The notes under the pieces were generated by a model. That model was not told the origin of the DNA and searched no databases. It saw only the letters and a list, made by a program, of their open reading frames with translations. A DNA stretch of 64,000 nucleotides from NCBI RefSeq assembly GCF_900103215.1, contig NZ_FNGV01000006.1, positions 62,001-126,000 of the forward strand, given 5' to 3'. Both the position numbers and the translations under genes were made by a program. This document shows, piece after piece, positions 18,568 to 28,000 of the stretch (position 1 is the stretch's first letter; each line of letters starts with the position of its first letter). This stretch comes from Kriegella aquimaris. GTDB taxonomy: Bacteria; Bacteroidota; Bacteroidia; Flavobacteriales; Flavobacteriaceae.

Positions 18568-20663
18568 AACCAACCCAATATCGAATGAAGTCAAGAAAAT
18601 CAGTTTATAGTATTATTGTGCCAATAATCATCTTTCTATTGGTGAGTTGTGCTAGTAAAACCGAGTTCCTTATCGAGAACGAATCATTGGCAAGAACCAT
18701 CGAAATTACCGATGGCAAGCTTCATACCGCTCAGATCTTTAATAAAATTGGAGGAAAGAAAATAATTCCCAATGATAAACAGGAATTTAAATTACGAATT
18801 TCCCAAGGTACCCATCTGGAAGGAACTGATGTGGAGCTGACTTCAGAAGATTTTACATTTGTGAAGGTACTTCATGAAGGAAATTCCTCTTTAGGCTTTC
18901 TTTTAGAGAATTCGAAATATGAATTACAACTGGAATTATACTATGAACTAGAAAAAGATGATTTTTACATTCGAAAACATTTGAAAATAGAATCGGCTAA
19001 ACCGGTGACTTTAGAACGCATCGATGTTGAATCAATGGTAATTGAAGATATTTACCAACCCTATAAACTCAAGCAAATTACGGCACAAGGTGTTGCCGAA
19101 TGGAAGCCAGGGTTGGGCCAACCACTTTATACCACTAAATCGGCTACGTTTTGGGGAATGGAGTTCCCCGCATCGTACAATTATGTGAAAGAGGGGAGAG
19201 GCCTTTGCGGTTATTTATGGGGCAAAGAAATCAAGCCGGGGGAAACGTATACTTCCTATAAATCAGTTATCGGTGTATGTGATGATCCCGAATTCGTTCA
19301 AGATGCTTTTTTTGAATATATCGATAGAATTCGGATACGTCCGCTACGATTACAGGTACAATATAATAGTTGGTTTGATTACTACAGTGGCGTAAATAGA
19401 GAGAAATTTATAGAAAGCGTTGCCACAGTACATCAAAAGCTAGTGGCTGAAAGGGGAGTGGTACCTTTGAACGCTTATGTTATTGATGATGGTTGGCAAG
19501 ATACCAATGCCGATTGGTCTGATAAGACTTGGAAAGTAAACCAGAAGTTCGATACTGATTTTAAATCGTCTAAAGCACAAGTTACACTTGCGAAATCGAA
19601 GCTTGGCCTATGGATGAGCCCCGGTTGTTTATTGGGAGCAGAACCGGCTGCCAGAAAATATAAAGAGCAGGGGTTCGAGGTTCTAGCCAAATGGATGTCC
19701 TTGGCTGGCCCTAGATATATGCAACTGCTGGAAGATCGAATTCTTGAACTGACGGGGAACGGGGTATCCTATTTTAAACTCGATGGTCTCTTCGGACATC
19801 TTAACACGCGCGAATTCGAACTTCATGGTGATACGTATGGTATTCCGTATATGCCGCAATTGGGGACCGCAGATTTAATGGCTTCGGATTCTATTTTGAA
19901 TAACCATAAGTTCGATGAACTAAAGACGTATTACCTAGTTGCCGGTACCGAACGTTTGATGCAAATCTTTGAAAAGCAGCATGAGGTGGATCCCGACGTA
20001 TATGTTGTTATTTCCAATGGAGCTTATTTAAGTCCCTGGTGGTTAATGTATATCGATGCCGTATGGATGATTAATGCCGGGGATGCCGCCGGTGGAAGCA
20101 ACAGAACAGAAGAATTGGTCTATAGAGATGGGGTTTACTATGACACTTGGCAGAAAGAAAATACACAGTTTCCCATCAATTCGGTATTCAATCATGAACC
20201 CAAAAAAACCAGCACGGGAGAATCACAAAAAGCCTTTAGTGAATATCTTTGGATGAACCTTTCTCGAGGAACAGGCTTTATAGAACTCTATATAAAAACC
20301 AAACAACTTTCAGAGACGGATTGGGATGTTTTGGCCCGTGGCTTAAAATGGGCCCGAAAGTCTTTCCCATATTTTAAGAGGTCACGAATGCACGGAGGTA
20401 ATCCTAAAAATTTGGAAGTATACGGCTATTCTGGGTGGAATGAGGATGGAGGTTTTATATCCTTTCACAATCCTTCTGACGAACAAAGAAATTATACGGT
20501 CAAGCTTGACAGAAAGTTAGGTGTTTTACCCGAGAAAGAAAATTATAAAACTATGACGCCTTTAGACAATGCTGAGGAAATGGTAGGAAAAATCCAAACC
20601 TATGGCAGTGAATTAGAAATAAAGCTAGCACCGCGAGAAGTAAAAGTTTTGGACTTTAAATAA
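18564..20663 (+). CDS. GH36-like alpha-galactosidase-family lipoprotein
   Basis: Predicted lipoprotein hydrolase of clan GH-D, 699 residues. The ATG overlaps the previous stop (ATGA); ATG 18585 is an alternative. The lipobox is LVSC (IIVPIIIFLLVSCASK). An N-terminal beta-sandwich precedes a TIM barrel with LQVQYNSWFDYYSG, YVIDDGWQ, LGLWMSPG and YFKLDG. The Asp at about residue 407 of the YFKLDG motif fits the GH36 nucleophile, and the Asp of INAGDAAGGSN at about 507 fits the acid/base. A small C-terminal beta domain ends APREVKVLDFK. The family mostly cleaves alpha-galactosides, but related groups act on other alpha-linkages. Co-expression with the DUF2961 enzyme suggests joint trimming of one glycan. 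Confidence 0.82.
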   Translation: MKPTQYRMKSRKSVYSIIVPIIIFLLVSCASKTEFLIENESLARTIEITDGKLHTAQIFNKIGGKKIIPNDKQEFKLRISQGTHLEGTDVELTSEDFTFVKVLHEGNSSLGFLLENSKYELQLELYYELEKDDFYIRKHLKIESAKPVTLERIDVESMVIEDIYQPYKLKQITAQGVAEWKPGLGQPLYTTKSATFWGMEFPASYNYVKEGRGLCGYLWGKEIKPGETYTSYKSVIGVCDDPEFVQDAFFEYIDRIRIRPLRLQVQYNSWFDYYSGVNREKFIESVATVHQKLVAERGVVPLNAYVIDDGWQDTNADWSDKTWKVNQKFDTDFKSSKAQVTLAKSKLGLWMSPGCLLGAEPAARKYKEQGFEVLAKWMSLAGPRYMQLLEDRILELTGNGVSYFKLDGLFGHLNTREFELHGDTYGIPYMPQLGTADLMASDSILNNHKFDELKTYYLVAGTERLMQIFEKQHEVDPDVYVVISNGAYLSPWWLMYIDAVWMINAGDAAGGSNRTEELVYRDGVYYDTWQKENTQFPINSVFNHEPKKTSTGESQKAFSEYLWMNLSRGTGFIELYIKTKQLSETDWDVLARGLKWARKSFPYFKRSRMHGGNPKNLEVYGYSGWNEDGGFISFHNPSDEQRNYTVKLDRKLGVLPEKENYKTMTPLDNAEEMVGKIQTYGSELEIKLAPREVKVLDFK

Positions 20664-20704
20664 ATACAGATTTCAAACCATTGTAAAACTGCTAAACCTT
20701 GTAC

Positions 20705-23149
20705 ATGAAAAATCAAATTTTAAAAATAACGGTATTTTGTTTCTTGATGATTTCCCTCGGTTGTCAAACCGATGCCAATAAAGTATATCCGGCAGGTAAT
20801 TTAGATATTGCCTTTGATCAACAAGGCAAGGTTTCTATGTTGGCCGATAATTCAACCGGAACGGACTATCTGTACAAGAGCGCCGAACCTAAATCAATGT
20901 TGGCCATAAAGGTCAATGGTACTTTAGAATATCCATCAGCTATAGAAGTAGGTGATAGTAGCGATTTACTAAACCTAAAGTATGCCACAAATAATATTGA
21001 TGCCGAGGTCAGAATAGTACAAAAGGAAAAATATATCACTTTGGAACTTGTCGCTATCAGTAATGAAGATGCAGTTGAATTGGTATTATGGGGGCCGTTC
21101 GAGACCAACATAAAAGAAACCATAGGGGAAACTGTCGGTGTTGTTAGAAACAAGGATTTTTCCGTAGGAATTCAAGCCCTGAACAAGCGAACCCTTGGCG
21201 GATACCCATCTAGTGATGATTCAACACCCTCGTATGATATTTTTGGTACGACAAGTTTAGTAGATGTTTCCGATTCATTGAATATTCTGTATCGGGGGCA
21301 CACGGCTATGCCCAAAGAATATGGCAGCACTTTGCAGGCGTATACCAGAAATAGAAAAAAAGAGCGCATCGTCGCTTCAATGAACCATGAAAACTATGTG
21401 GCGCCTGCATACAATGATGAAGGTATTGTAGGTTCAAAAATTGCCCTGTTTGGCTGTGCGCCCGACGAAGTGTTGAATACTATTGAAGCTATTGAGCTGA
21501 CAGAGGGCCTACCGCACCCTATTTTAGATGGCGTATGGAGCAAACGTTCGCCGACCGCTACTTCGGCTTATTTGATTCAAGATTTTGGCGCCCAATCTAT
21601 TGATGATGCCATTGCGCTTACAAAAAAAGCGGGATTGAAATATTTGTACCATTCCGGACCTTTTGAGAATTGGGGGCATTTCGATTTGCATAAAGATGCC
21701 TTTCCCAATAATTGGGAGAGTATGAAAGAATGTGTCGATAAGGCGGAAAAAGAGGGCATTGAGTTGGGGGCACACACCTTATCGAATTTTATAACAACAA
21801 ATGACCCCTACGTGACACCCGTTCCCGATAGCAGATTGGCTAAGGTGGGAACTAGCGTTTTGGTGAAGAATATTACAGCTGATGATAAGAATATCGAAAT
21901 AAAAGATCCGACCTATTTTAACCAAATGAAGAACAACAGTCTTCATGCAGTGGTCGTAGGTAATGAAATCATCCGTTATGAAAGCGTTTCTGAAACAGCC
22001 CCTTGGATATTGATAAACTGCCAGCGAGGTGCTTTCGGTACCAAGGTGAGTGCGCATGCCAAAAATGAAAAAATATCCAAATTGATAGATCATGCCTATA
22101 AAACTTTTCTTACCAATACAGCAATGGGTATAGAAATGTCGGGCCGAATAGGGGACCTCTATAATGCGACGGGGTTAAAACAAATATCTTTTGACGGATT
22201 GGAAGGTAATTATTCCACGGGTATGGGTAGTTACGGTGAATTGCTTTTTGTCGATGCATGGTACAACAAGTTAAAACCGGAGATTAAGAACGATTATATT
22301 ATGGATGCCAGTAGGCCCGGTCACTATTTCTGGCATATGTTTACCCGCATGAACTGGGGAGAGCCTTGGTACGCCGGGTTTCGGGAAAGTCAAACGTCAT
22401 ACAGATTGTTGAATCAAGATTATTTTAGAAGAAATTTTATTCCCTGTATGTTGGGTTGGTTCAGTATGCGCGACAATACAAGTATCGAAGATATTGAATG
22501 GATGTTGGCCCGGAGTGCCGCTTTTGATGCGGGCTATGCCTTGGTGACTTCAGTAGAATTGGTGGATAAAAATGGATTTGGCGATGCGATATTAGAGAAA
22601 ATCAAGCAGTGGGAAAAAGCAAGAATGTCCAGAGCTTTTAGTGACGATCAAAAGAAACGAATGGAAAATATTTCTGATGAATTTTCATTGGAAAAGGTGT
22701 CTAACAACAGTTGGAATCTAATACCTTATTCGGTTCAAAGGTTTGAACACAAACTAAAAATACGACAACCAGGAGAGCTAGTATGGTCATCCTTCACCTT
22801 TAAAAATAACAATGAGACGCAGCCTTTACAATTTATTTTGACAACGAAAAGTACTTCGGTATCGGCCATAACATTAGAGATTGACAATTTTAAAAAATTA
22901 CAACTAAATATATCTATAGGCCAAGATCAATATTTAAAATATGAAGGAGGAAAAGTAGCAGTATTGTACGACAAGTCTTGGAATAAAATAAAAAGCATTC
23001 CTATAGATCAAGAAGCCATGACCTTGAATAAGGGCGTACATGAAATCAAAGTAGATTGTAAATTTTCGGGGAAGGAAGAAGCCTCGCTAAAATTGGAAAT
23101 GAAAACAGCCGGTGACAAAGAATTAGTACAAATGAGTGAGATACCTTAA
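20705..23149 (+). CDS. Unclassified glycoside-hydrolase-like lipoprotein (paralogue of 53945-56299)
   Basis: Last gene of the polysaccharide locus, 814 residues from ATG 20705 (a TTG at 20699 is less likely), with lipobox SLGC. I do not recognise a named family. Visible features are an N-terminal beta-rich region, then GLPHPILDGVWSKRSPTATS, a barrel-like section with LKYLYHSGPFENWGHF and KEGIELGAHTLSNFI, and ISFDGLEGNYSTGMGSYGE, whose Asp-Gly-Leu-Glu looks like a catalytic strand end. The C-terminus is a beta-sandwich (LVWSSFTFKNNNETQP). The layout of sugar-binding domain, TIM-like barrel and beta-sandwich, and the position after two glycosidases, make a hydrolase or lyase likely. A second, diverged member of the same family is encoded 31 kb away at 53945-56299. 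Confidence 0.65.
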   Translation: MKNQILKITVFCFLMISLGCQTDANKVYPAGNLDIAFDQQGKVSMLADNSTGTDYLYKSAEPKSMLAIKVNGTLEYPSAIEVGDSSDLLNLKYATNNIDAEVRIVQKEKYITLELVAISNEDAVELVLWGPFETNIKETIGETVGVVRNKDFSVGIQALNKRTLGGYPSSDDSTPSYDIFGTTSLVDVSDSLNILYRGHTAMPKEYGSTLQAYTRNRKKERIVASMNHENYVAPAYNDEGIVGSKIALFGCAPDEVLNTIEAIELTEGLPHPILDGVWSKRSPTATSAYLIQDFGAQSIDDAIALTKKAGLKYLYHSGPFENWGHFDLHKDAFPNNWESMKECVDKAEKEGIELGAHTLSNFITTNDPYVTPVPDSRLAKVGTSVLVKNITADDKNIEIKDPTYFNQMKNNSLHAVVVGNEIIRYESVSETAPWILINCQRGAFGTKVSAHAKNEKISKLIDHAYKTFLTNTAMGIEMSGRIGDLYNATGLKQISFDGLEGNYSTGMGSYGELLFVDAWYNKLKPEIKNDYIMDASRPGHYFWHMFTRMNWGEPWYAGFRESQTSYRLLNQDYFRRNFIPCMLGWFSMRDNTSIEDIEWMLARSAAFDAGYALVTSVELVDKNGFGDAILEKIKQWEKARMSRAFSDDQKKRMENISDEFSLEKVSNNSWNLIPYSVQRFEHKLKIRQPGELVWSSFTFKNNNETQPLQFILTTKSTSVSAITLEIDNFKKLQLNISIGQDQYLKYEGGKVAVLYDKSWNKIKSIPIDQEAMTLNKGVHEIKVDCKFSGKEEASLKLEMKTAGDKELVQMSEIP

Positions 23150-23200
23150 TAACCAATGGAGGATATGCCCCATATAGCAGGTATTATCCTCCATTGGTTA
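23150..23200 (+). terminator. Long hairpin ending the polysaccharide locus
   Basis: Directly after the TAA, TAACCAATGGAGGATA (23150-23165) is matched perfectly by TATCCTCCATTGGTTA (23185-23200), a 16-bp stem with a 19-base loop. No T-run follows, so it may be a bidirectional or RNA-stabilising hairpin instead of a classical intrinsic terminator. Confidence 0.6.
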
Positions 23201-23545
23201 TATGAAATGAATCTTACAAGCCCTTAATCTCTCTGATAAGTACATTCAGCATAGGGTTCTGAAACATTTTAGGTGTCTGTGAGGGTGTCAAAATAAAAAC
23301 AAGTTAGACTTATAACAAGAATCATAAGTCTATCTTACGATTATTACAGGATATTTCTTAAATTGACCTATGTAAACTAAAAACGGTCTTGAACGATACT
23401 TCCCCTTAAGAAAGATAGTTTTTGGAACGGTTTACCCATTTATTTTCCCCCGATTATCAGCTTTAAGCAGTTGAAAGGCGTCTATTTTTTTAGAATCGTT
23501 TTTCATTTTGTTTGAGACTTTCTAAGAAATTTAAAAACCAACATC
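23201..23545. other. Intergenic gap with a second inverted repeat
   Basis: No coding frame was found between the locus-end hairpin and the next gene. TAGACTTAT at 23305-23313 and ATAAGTCTA at 23324-23332 form a 9-bp inverted repeat with a 10-base loop. The rest is AT-rich and should contain the promoter of the peptidoglycan-binding gene, but no perfect TAnnTTTG element was identified. Confidence 0.4.
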
Positions 23546-24760
23546 ATGAGCACAATCTATCTCGGCAGTTGTGATACTGCCAAAAGACCCGCAGATCTGG
23601 TAAAATTTCTTTCACCGTATCATCGCGACGGTGTATTGAAAAATACAAGTTCATTTAGAGATGACGACCGCACCACGTGGCGTCGCTTTCGCGATTCACC
23701 CGGTGAGGAAGTAACTCGATTACAACAGTTTCTTTCTGAGGCAGGTTTTATGCCCAGGGGTGTGGTCGATGGTATTTTTGACTATGTGACACAGGCTTCG
23801 GCTCGCCTATTTCAAGAATATGTGAGAACTGTTGAGGGGGTTGAAGACATGGTTCCCGATGGTATTGTCGGTCAGGGCACTTGGAGCCATATTGATCGTT
23901 GGAAAGCCACAGGTACGGTTTCCGATTGGGGCGTAACTTCGACCGCAAAACCGACAGCTGAATACACAAAATGGATTAACCTATTACATAGGTCAAAGGA
24001 GCATTACCAACAAAATCTTCCCCCGATGTTGGCACAGGTAAACGATTTTACAAAACCAACGGATACGTTGAAAATAAGCGATTGGGCTTTCGATCCAAAC
24101 CAAGTACATCTTATTGGAATTCGAAGAGGACAAGATTTGCGTCAGGAAAAGCGGATGAATGATGATATTTTTGTCCTCTTAATTCGGGGAATGGTCTTCA
24201 AATTTTGGGGGTCAACAGATGCCAGTCAAGGTATGTCTTCGAGAAGGGATGAGGCTTTTCTTGTAGAAGGGCAACATAAATATCGCTTCGGATGGCATAA
24301 AGTTTCGGTGGAGAAGAAAATCTATCGGGCACTTAAACCTTTTAAAAACGGGGTTTTGGTCTATCGGGATCGCGACGACGACAACGCGCTGACCGAGGCC
24401 GATTTGGTAAAAGGATTGGATGGCACGCCCAATCAGACCATAAATATACATTGGTCGGGTATGGGCACTTCAAACTGGTCGGCGGGCTGTCAAGTAATCG
24501 CCGGCAAAAGTTATATCAACCATTCGGGTAAGGTGGTCGATTGTTCGGGTTTTGCGGCTTCAAATTACAGTGCCTTGAATACTTCGGTAAAAAAGACAAA
24601 GGGAGCCTACAACGTTTTGGCCGATCTGATCGTCAGTTTTTCGCCTCCTGGAGTCAATCATATTTACTATACCTTGGGTAGAGAGGCATCTCTTAAGTTG
24701 GATGCAACCCTCGGGACTGATTATGCCAAGGAGACGCTAGACCGAATGCAACATATTTAA
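23546..24760 (+). CDS. Peptidoglycan-binding / YkuD-like L,D-transpeptidase-like protein without signal peptide
   Basis: 404-residue protein with an N-terminal PG_binding_1 domain at about residues 52-120 (EVTRLQQFLSEAGF, VVDGIFDYVTQASARLFQEY, DGIVGQGTWSHID). The C-terminal half contains INIHWSGMGTSNWSAGCQVI, which resembles the His ... Ser-x-Gly-Cys active-site arrangement of YkuD L,D-transpeptidases. An Asp-rich stretch (VYRDRDDDNALTEADLV) precedes it. There is no signal peptide or lipobox, so the protein is either released by lysis or a contractile/secretion apparatus, or works inside the cell. That is unusual for a wall enzyme and typical of toxin cargo. It stands alone on the + strand facing the CHAT gene, with a TIR relic between them. 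Confidence 0.62.
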   Translation: MSTIYLGSCDTAKRPADLVKFLSPYHRDGVLKNTSSFRDDDRTTWRRFRDSPGEEVTRLQQFLSEAGFMPRGVVDGIFDYVTQASARLFQEYVRTVEGVEDMVPDGIVGQGTWSHIDRWKATGTVSDWGVTSTAKPTAEYTKWINLLHRSKEHYQQNLPPMLAQVNDFTKPTDTLKISDWAFDPNQVHLIGIRRGQDLRQEKRMNDDIFVLLIRGMVFKFWGSTDASQGMSSRRDEAFLVEGQHKYRFGWHKVSVEKKIYRALKPFKNGVLVYRDRDDDNALTEADLVKGLDGTPNQTINIHWSGMGTSNWSAGCQVIAGKSYINHSGKVVDCSGFAASNYSALNTSVKKTKGAYNVLADLIVSFSPPGVNHIYYTLGREASLKLDATLGTDYAKETLDRMQHI

Positions 24761-24794
24761 AACTAAAATAGTGGCAGCAATTACCATGGGTTAA

Positions 24795-24890
24795 ATAATC
24801 ACTTTTATTTCATATAGTCATACAGATGACGCTTTGGTAGCTACCATTACAAAGCTTTTGCTTACCCAAGGTTGAAAGGTTAGCTTGTTC
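24795..24890 (+). pseudogene. TIR-domain N-terminal relic
   Basis: One frame reads IITFISYSHTDDALVATITK, then LLLTQG, stop (TGA 24873), KVSLF. This matches the start of a TIR domain (strand A FISYS, helix A, then GWKV at strand B). An in-frame TAA immediately precedes it at 24792 and another stop (TAG) follows, and no full TIR follows, so the piece is non-functional. The TGA sits where a Trp (TGG) is usual. It is probably a leftover of another TIR gene lost from this island. The remaining gap to 25012 shows nothing else. Confidence 0.6.
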
Positions 24891-25012
24891 AAGCTCTCGA
24901 TTCGGTTACAAAGACCTGCGCACCTTTTAACCCAAAAATAGACGGGCTTCATTTTAACAGCTGTATTAGATTGTCTCTAGGCATTTTATCTTGTAAAAAT
25001 TAGTATAATGGT

Positions 25013-28000
25013 TCATTTATTTGCGCTGGCAGCATTCAAGGCACTTCGTAGTTCTGCAATATAGATGGTAAGCTTGTCCTTGGAAATTGAGTTTCCGATG
25101 GGGGAGAAGCTAGTTGATTTTCCTTTCGCCTTATTCAAGGCATGGATAAGAAATTGAAGGTGCTCCAATTCCGCTATTTTTTTGGCTTCAGATCCCGCTT
25201 TTTTCCAGATTACCTTGAAATTATCCTCTAATTCGTTCCATTGTACACTATCAGTCTTTGTTTCAAATAGGAGCAAGCAAAGGTCAATGTTCAATAAAGC
25301 CACCATATTCCAGTAATCAAGTGAATAATTCTCTGTTTGTGCAATCAATTTATTCCTATGTTCTTCAAGCAATTTTTTGCTTTCATCGAACGATCTCAAT
25401 CGATAGCTCATTTTGTCTACGGTAAAATCCCCTCCTGGTTTAACGCTATTGCTAAGATTTAAGAGTGCAGCTATTTCAATCGAATTGGAAAGGGAATATA
25501 TCTTGTTATTGTTTGTTTTTTTTGCGTAGGCCATTTCATAATGCGCTATGGCGGTTTTATAGGCCCTAGTTCGCTTGGCTTCGTCAGGGGCAAGCATGGC
25601 TAAACGTTTATAAGCGCTCCCCAACAGATTTTGCCTTTCCGCCGTTTGGCCGGTTGACAATAGCACCTTTAAATCATTGATAACACTCTCTGTTTTTTGA
25701 TACCCTTCTTCCAGCGCATCGTCATTAACTTTGTTTTCAAAAATGTCCCTAACAATCCGTTTTATTCTAGTATTGCAATAGGTCTCCATACATGAAAAGG
25801 AAAAATCGGCTTTCTCGGTACAGAGTAGCTCTTCAAATTTTTCGATAGCCTCGGTATACATAGCTAATTCTTGATAGATTCGTGCCTCTTTTTCGCGTAT
25901 GGCGGGTGTTTTAAAATTATCATGTTCTGAAACGGCTTTCATAATCGTGAGTAGCTCATCAAGGGCTTCTTTTTTGGCCGTGGTTCCCATTTGCAAGTGA
26001 TTGAGTAGATTGTCGAGATGTATTTCGGCTTCTTCTGGCACGATATAGCTCGGTGACCAAATACTCTTGGCTGAAGTTTTAAGTTTAAAAAAGGGATCGC
26101 CGTAACATTGGTAGGCCCCCCATGTATTAGTTTCCGGGAACTTGGCATATACATTACCACGCGCTACTTTCACCGCATCACCAAATGTTTTCCCGTCGAG
26201 AATATGTTCGTAAAATACGTTGGCAAACTCCAATGCCGCATTATCATTAACGGCCCAACCAGCTGCAATCACGGCTTTTACGCCAATCCGTATTAACTCT
26301 GTTCCGATATTGGCTGCCAGTTTGTACCGATTTTGATACAGCTGCTCATCTTCATTGTTACTGTAACCCAAATGGCAACAATTAACAAAAACGAGTTCAG
26401 GAACTATGGGCATTTGCTGAATTTCAAAAACGGTCAAGAACAATTCTTTTCCTATAACCATTCCCGATTCTTTGGGCGATTTGGGCTTGTATACCCCATG
26501 ACCTGCCAAATGTATGATGGAATAATCTTTACAAAACAGCTCTCTGATTATTGTCGAAGCATTGGATCCGATGAGGTCGTTCACAGGATAACCCGACCGA
26601 TCAAGTAATTCTTTTACCATTTGACCCTCTTCCCTGGCACCGGGTAATTGCCCGATATACTTATTAAGTATGGGATCGGCAACGATTAGGGCCTTGTGCT
26701 CTGAAACGCGTTTTATGGAATGACGATACTGGGAGATGGAGAGTTGTCGAATCATTCCCGAATTGACACAAAGCGGTTTCGCGTTGGCTGCGCTATCCTG
26801 CAATAATTCCCAAGGGTAAGACGCGGTTTTCGTGTCAAGTACCCAAGAAATGTTACCTTTTCGCTTTAATTTGTCTTTCAGCTGATTGGGAATCAATAAC
26901 TCGAACAGCGTCTTCGCAGTACAACTAGACCATTGATTATTGGTCGATACTTCGGCTATAAATTGATTGATTAATGGCGTACTGCTATATATCTCATTTT
27001 CCTCTTCACGTGAGTCGCTCGTAGAAGCTCCGAATACCATGCTTTCAAGCTCTCCACTATCTTTGTTCACCTTTTTGTGTTTAACCGTTATTCGGTTCCA
27101 CCAATCTTCGGTGACGTCTAAAGGAATCCGTTTTCTACTTCCTAGAAGTTGCTTTATTTTTTTACTGCCCAAGATAATGTTGGTGGCCGTATCTGCCCTT
27201 TGGGCTATTTGATTAAGGGCGTAGAGGCAATTGAGTGCCTTATCGGCATAGAGTTCAACAAATTCAATGTGCTGTATAGTGCCATAATCAGTTGAGGACA
27301 AGGTTTTTATTTTTTCATTTGCGCGATTCACCCCCGAAATCGTAGCCATCATAGAACTTTCGATACTTAGACCGCCATATCCACTTGAAATAACAAGTGA
27401 AGCTATTCCTATTCCGTTCGTGGGTGCCTTTTGCCCTCTCAAGTCGAGTAAATAGTTTAAAACCCCCTGTTCGACCGAACGGGCAAGTTGAAATGAAGTT
27501 AGTTGATCGGGTTCGCCCATTCCTAGAATAATGGCACCTTTAAAATCACTGTCCTCCATTTTTTTGAAAATGGCATTACTTCCTATTTCACCGGGATACA
27601 ATCCTAAATTATGTTTAGAACGCAGGCTTCCTTTTAAATAGTTGTCAATTGCAATTTCTGCATTAAGTATCCCGTCGTTTAAAAAGTGACCGGCGAGTAT
27701 GGGGTAAGAAGCATATCTTAAATCGCCATTGCTGATAGAGACCGTAATAGGTATCTGACTGCCGACGGGTTCGGTTTCATGGCGCAATCCCAAAACAGTT
27801 TCTGTGAGTCCGGTTTCTGAAAGGTCAAAATCGATGTCGGGTTCTGCACGAAAGATTTTTTCATCTCCGCGTACCATAGGTTTTGTATTGCGGAGTAATT
27901 TGGTTTGTCCTTTTGACAAAACTTCTTCAATGCCGTTAAAAATGCTCGTATCATTTGCAAGCGCACCGTGTGATACCCGAGTGTAGTAAACTGAATTTTC

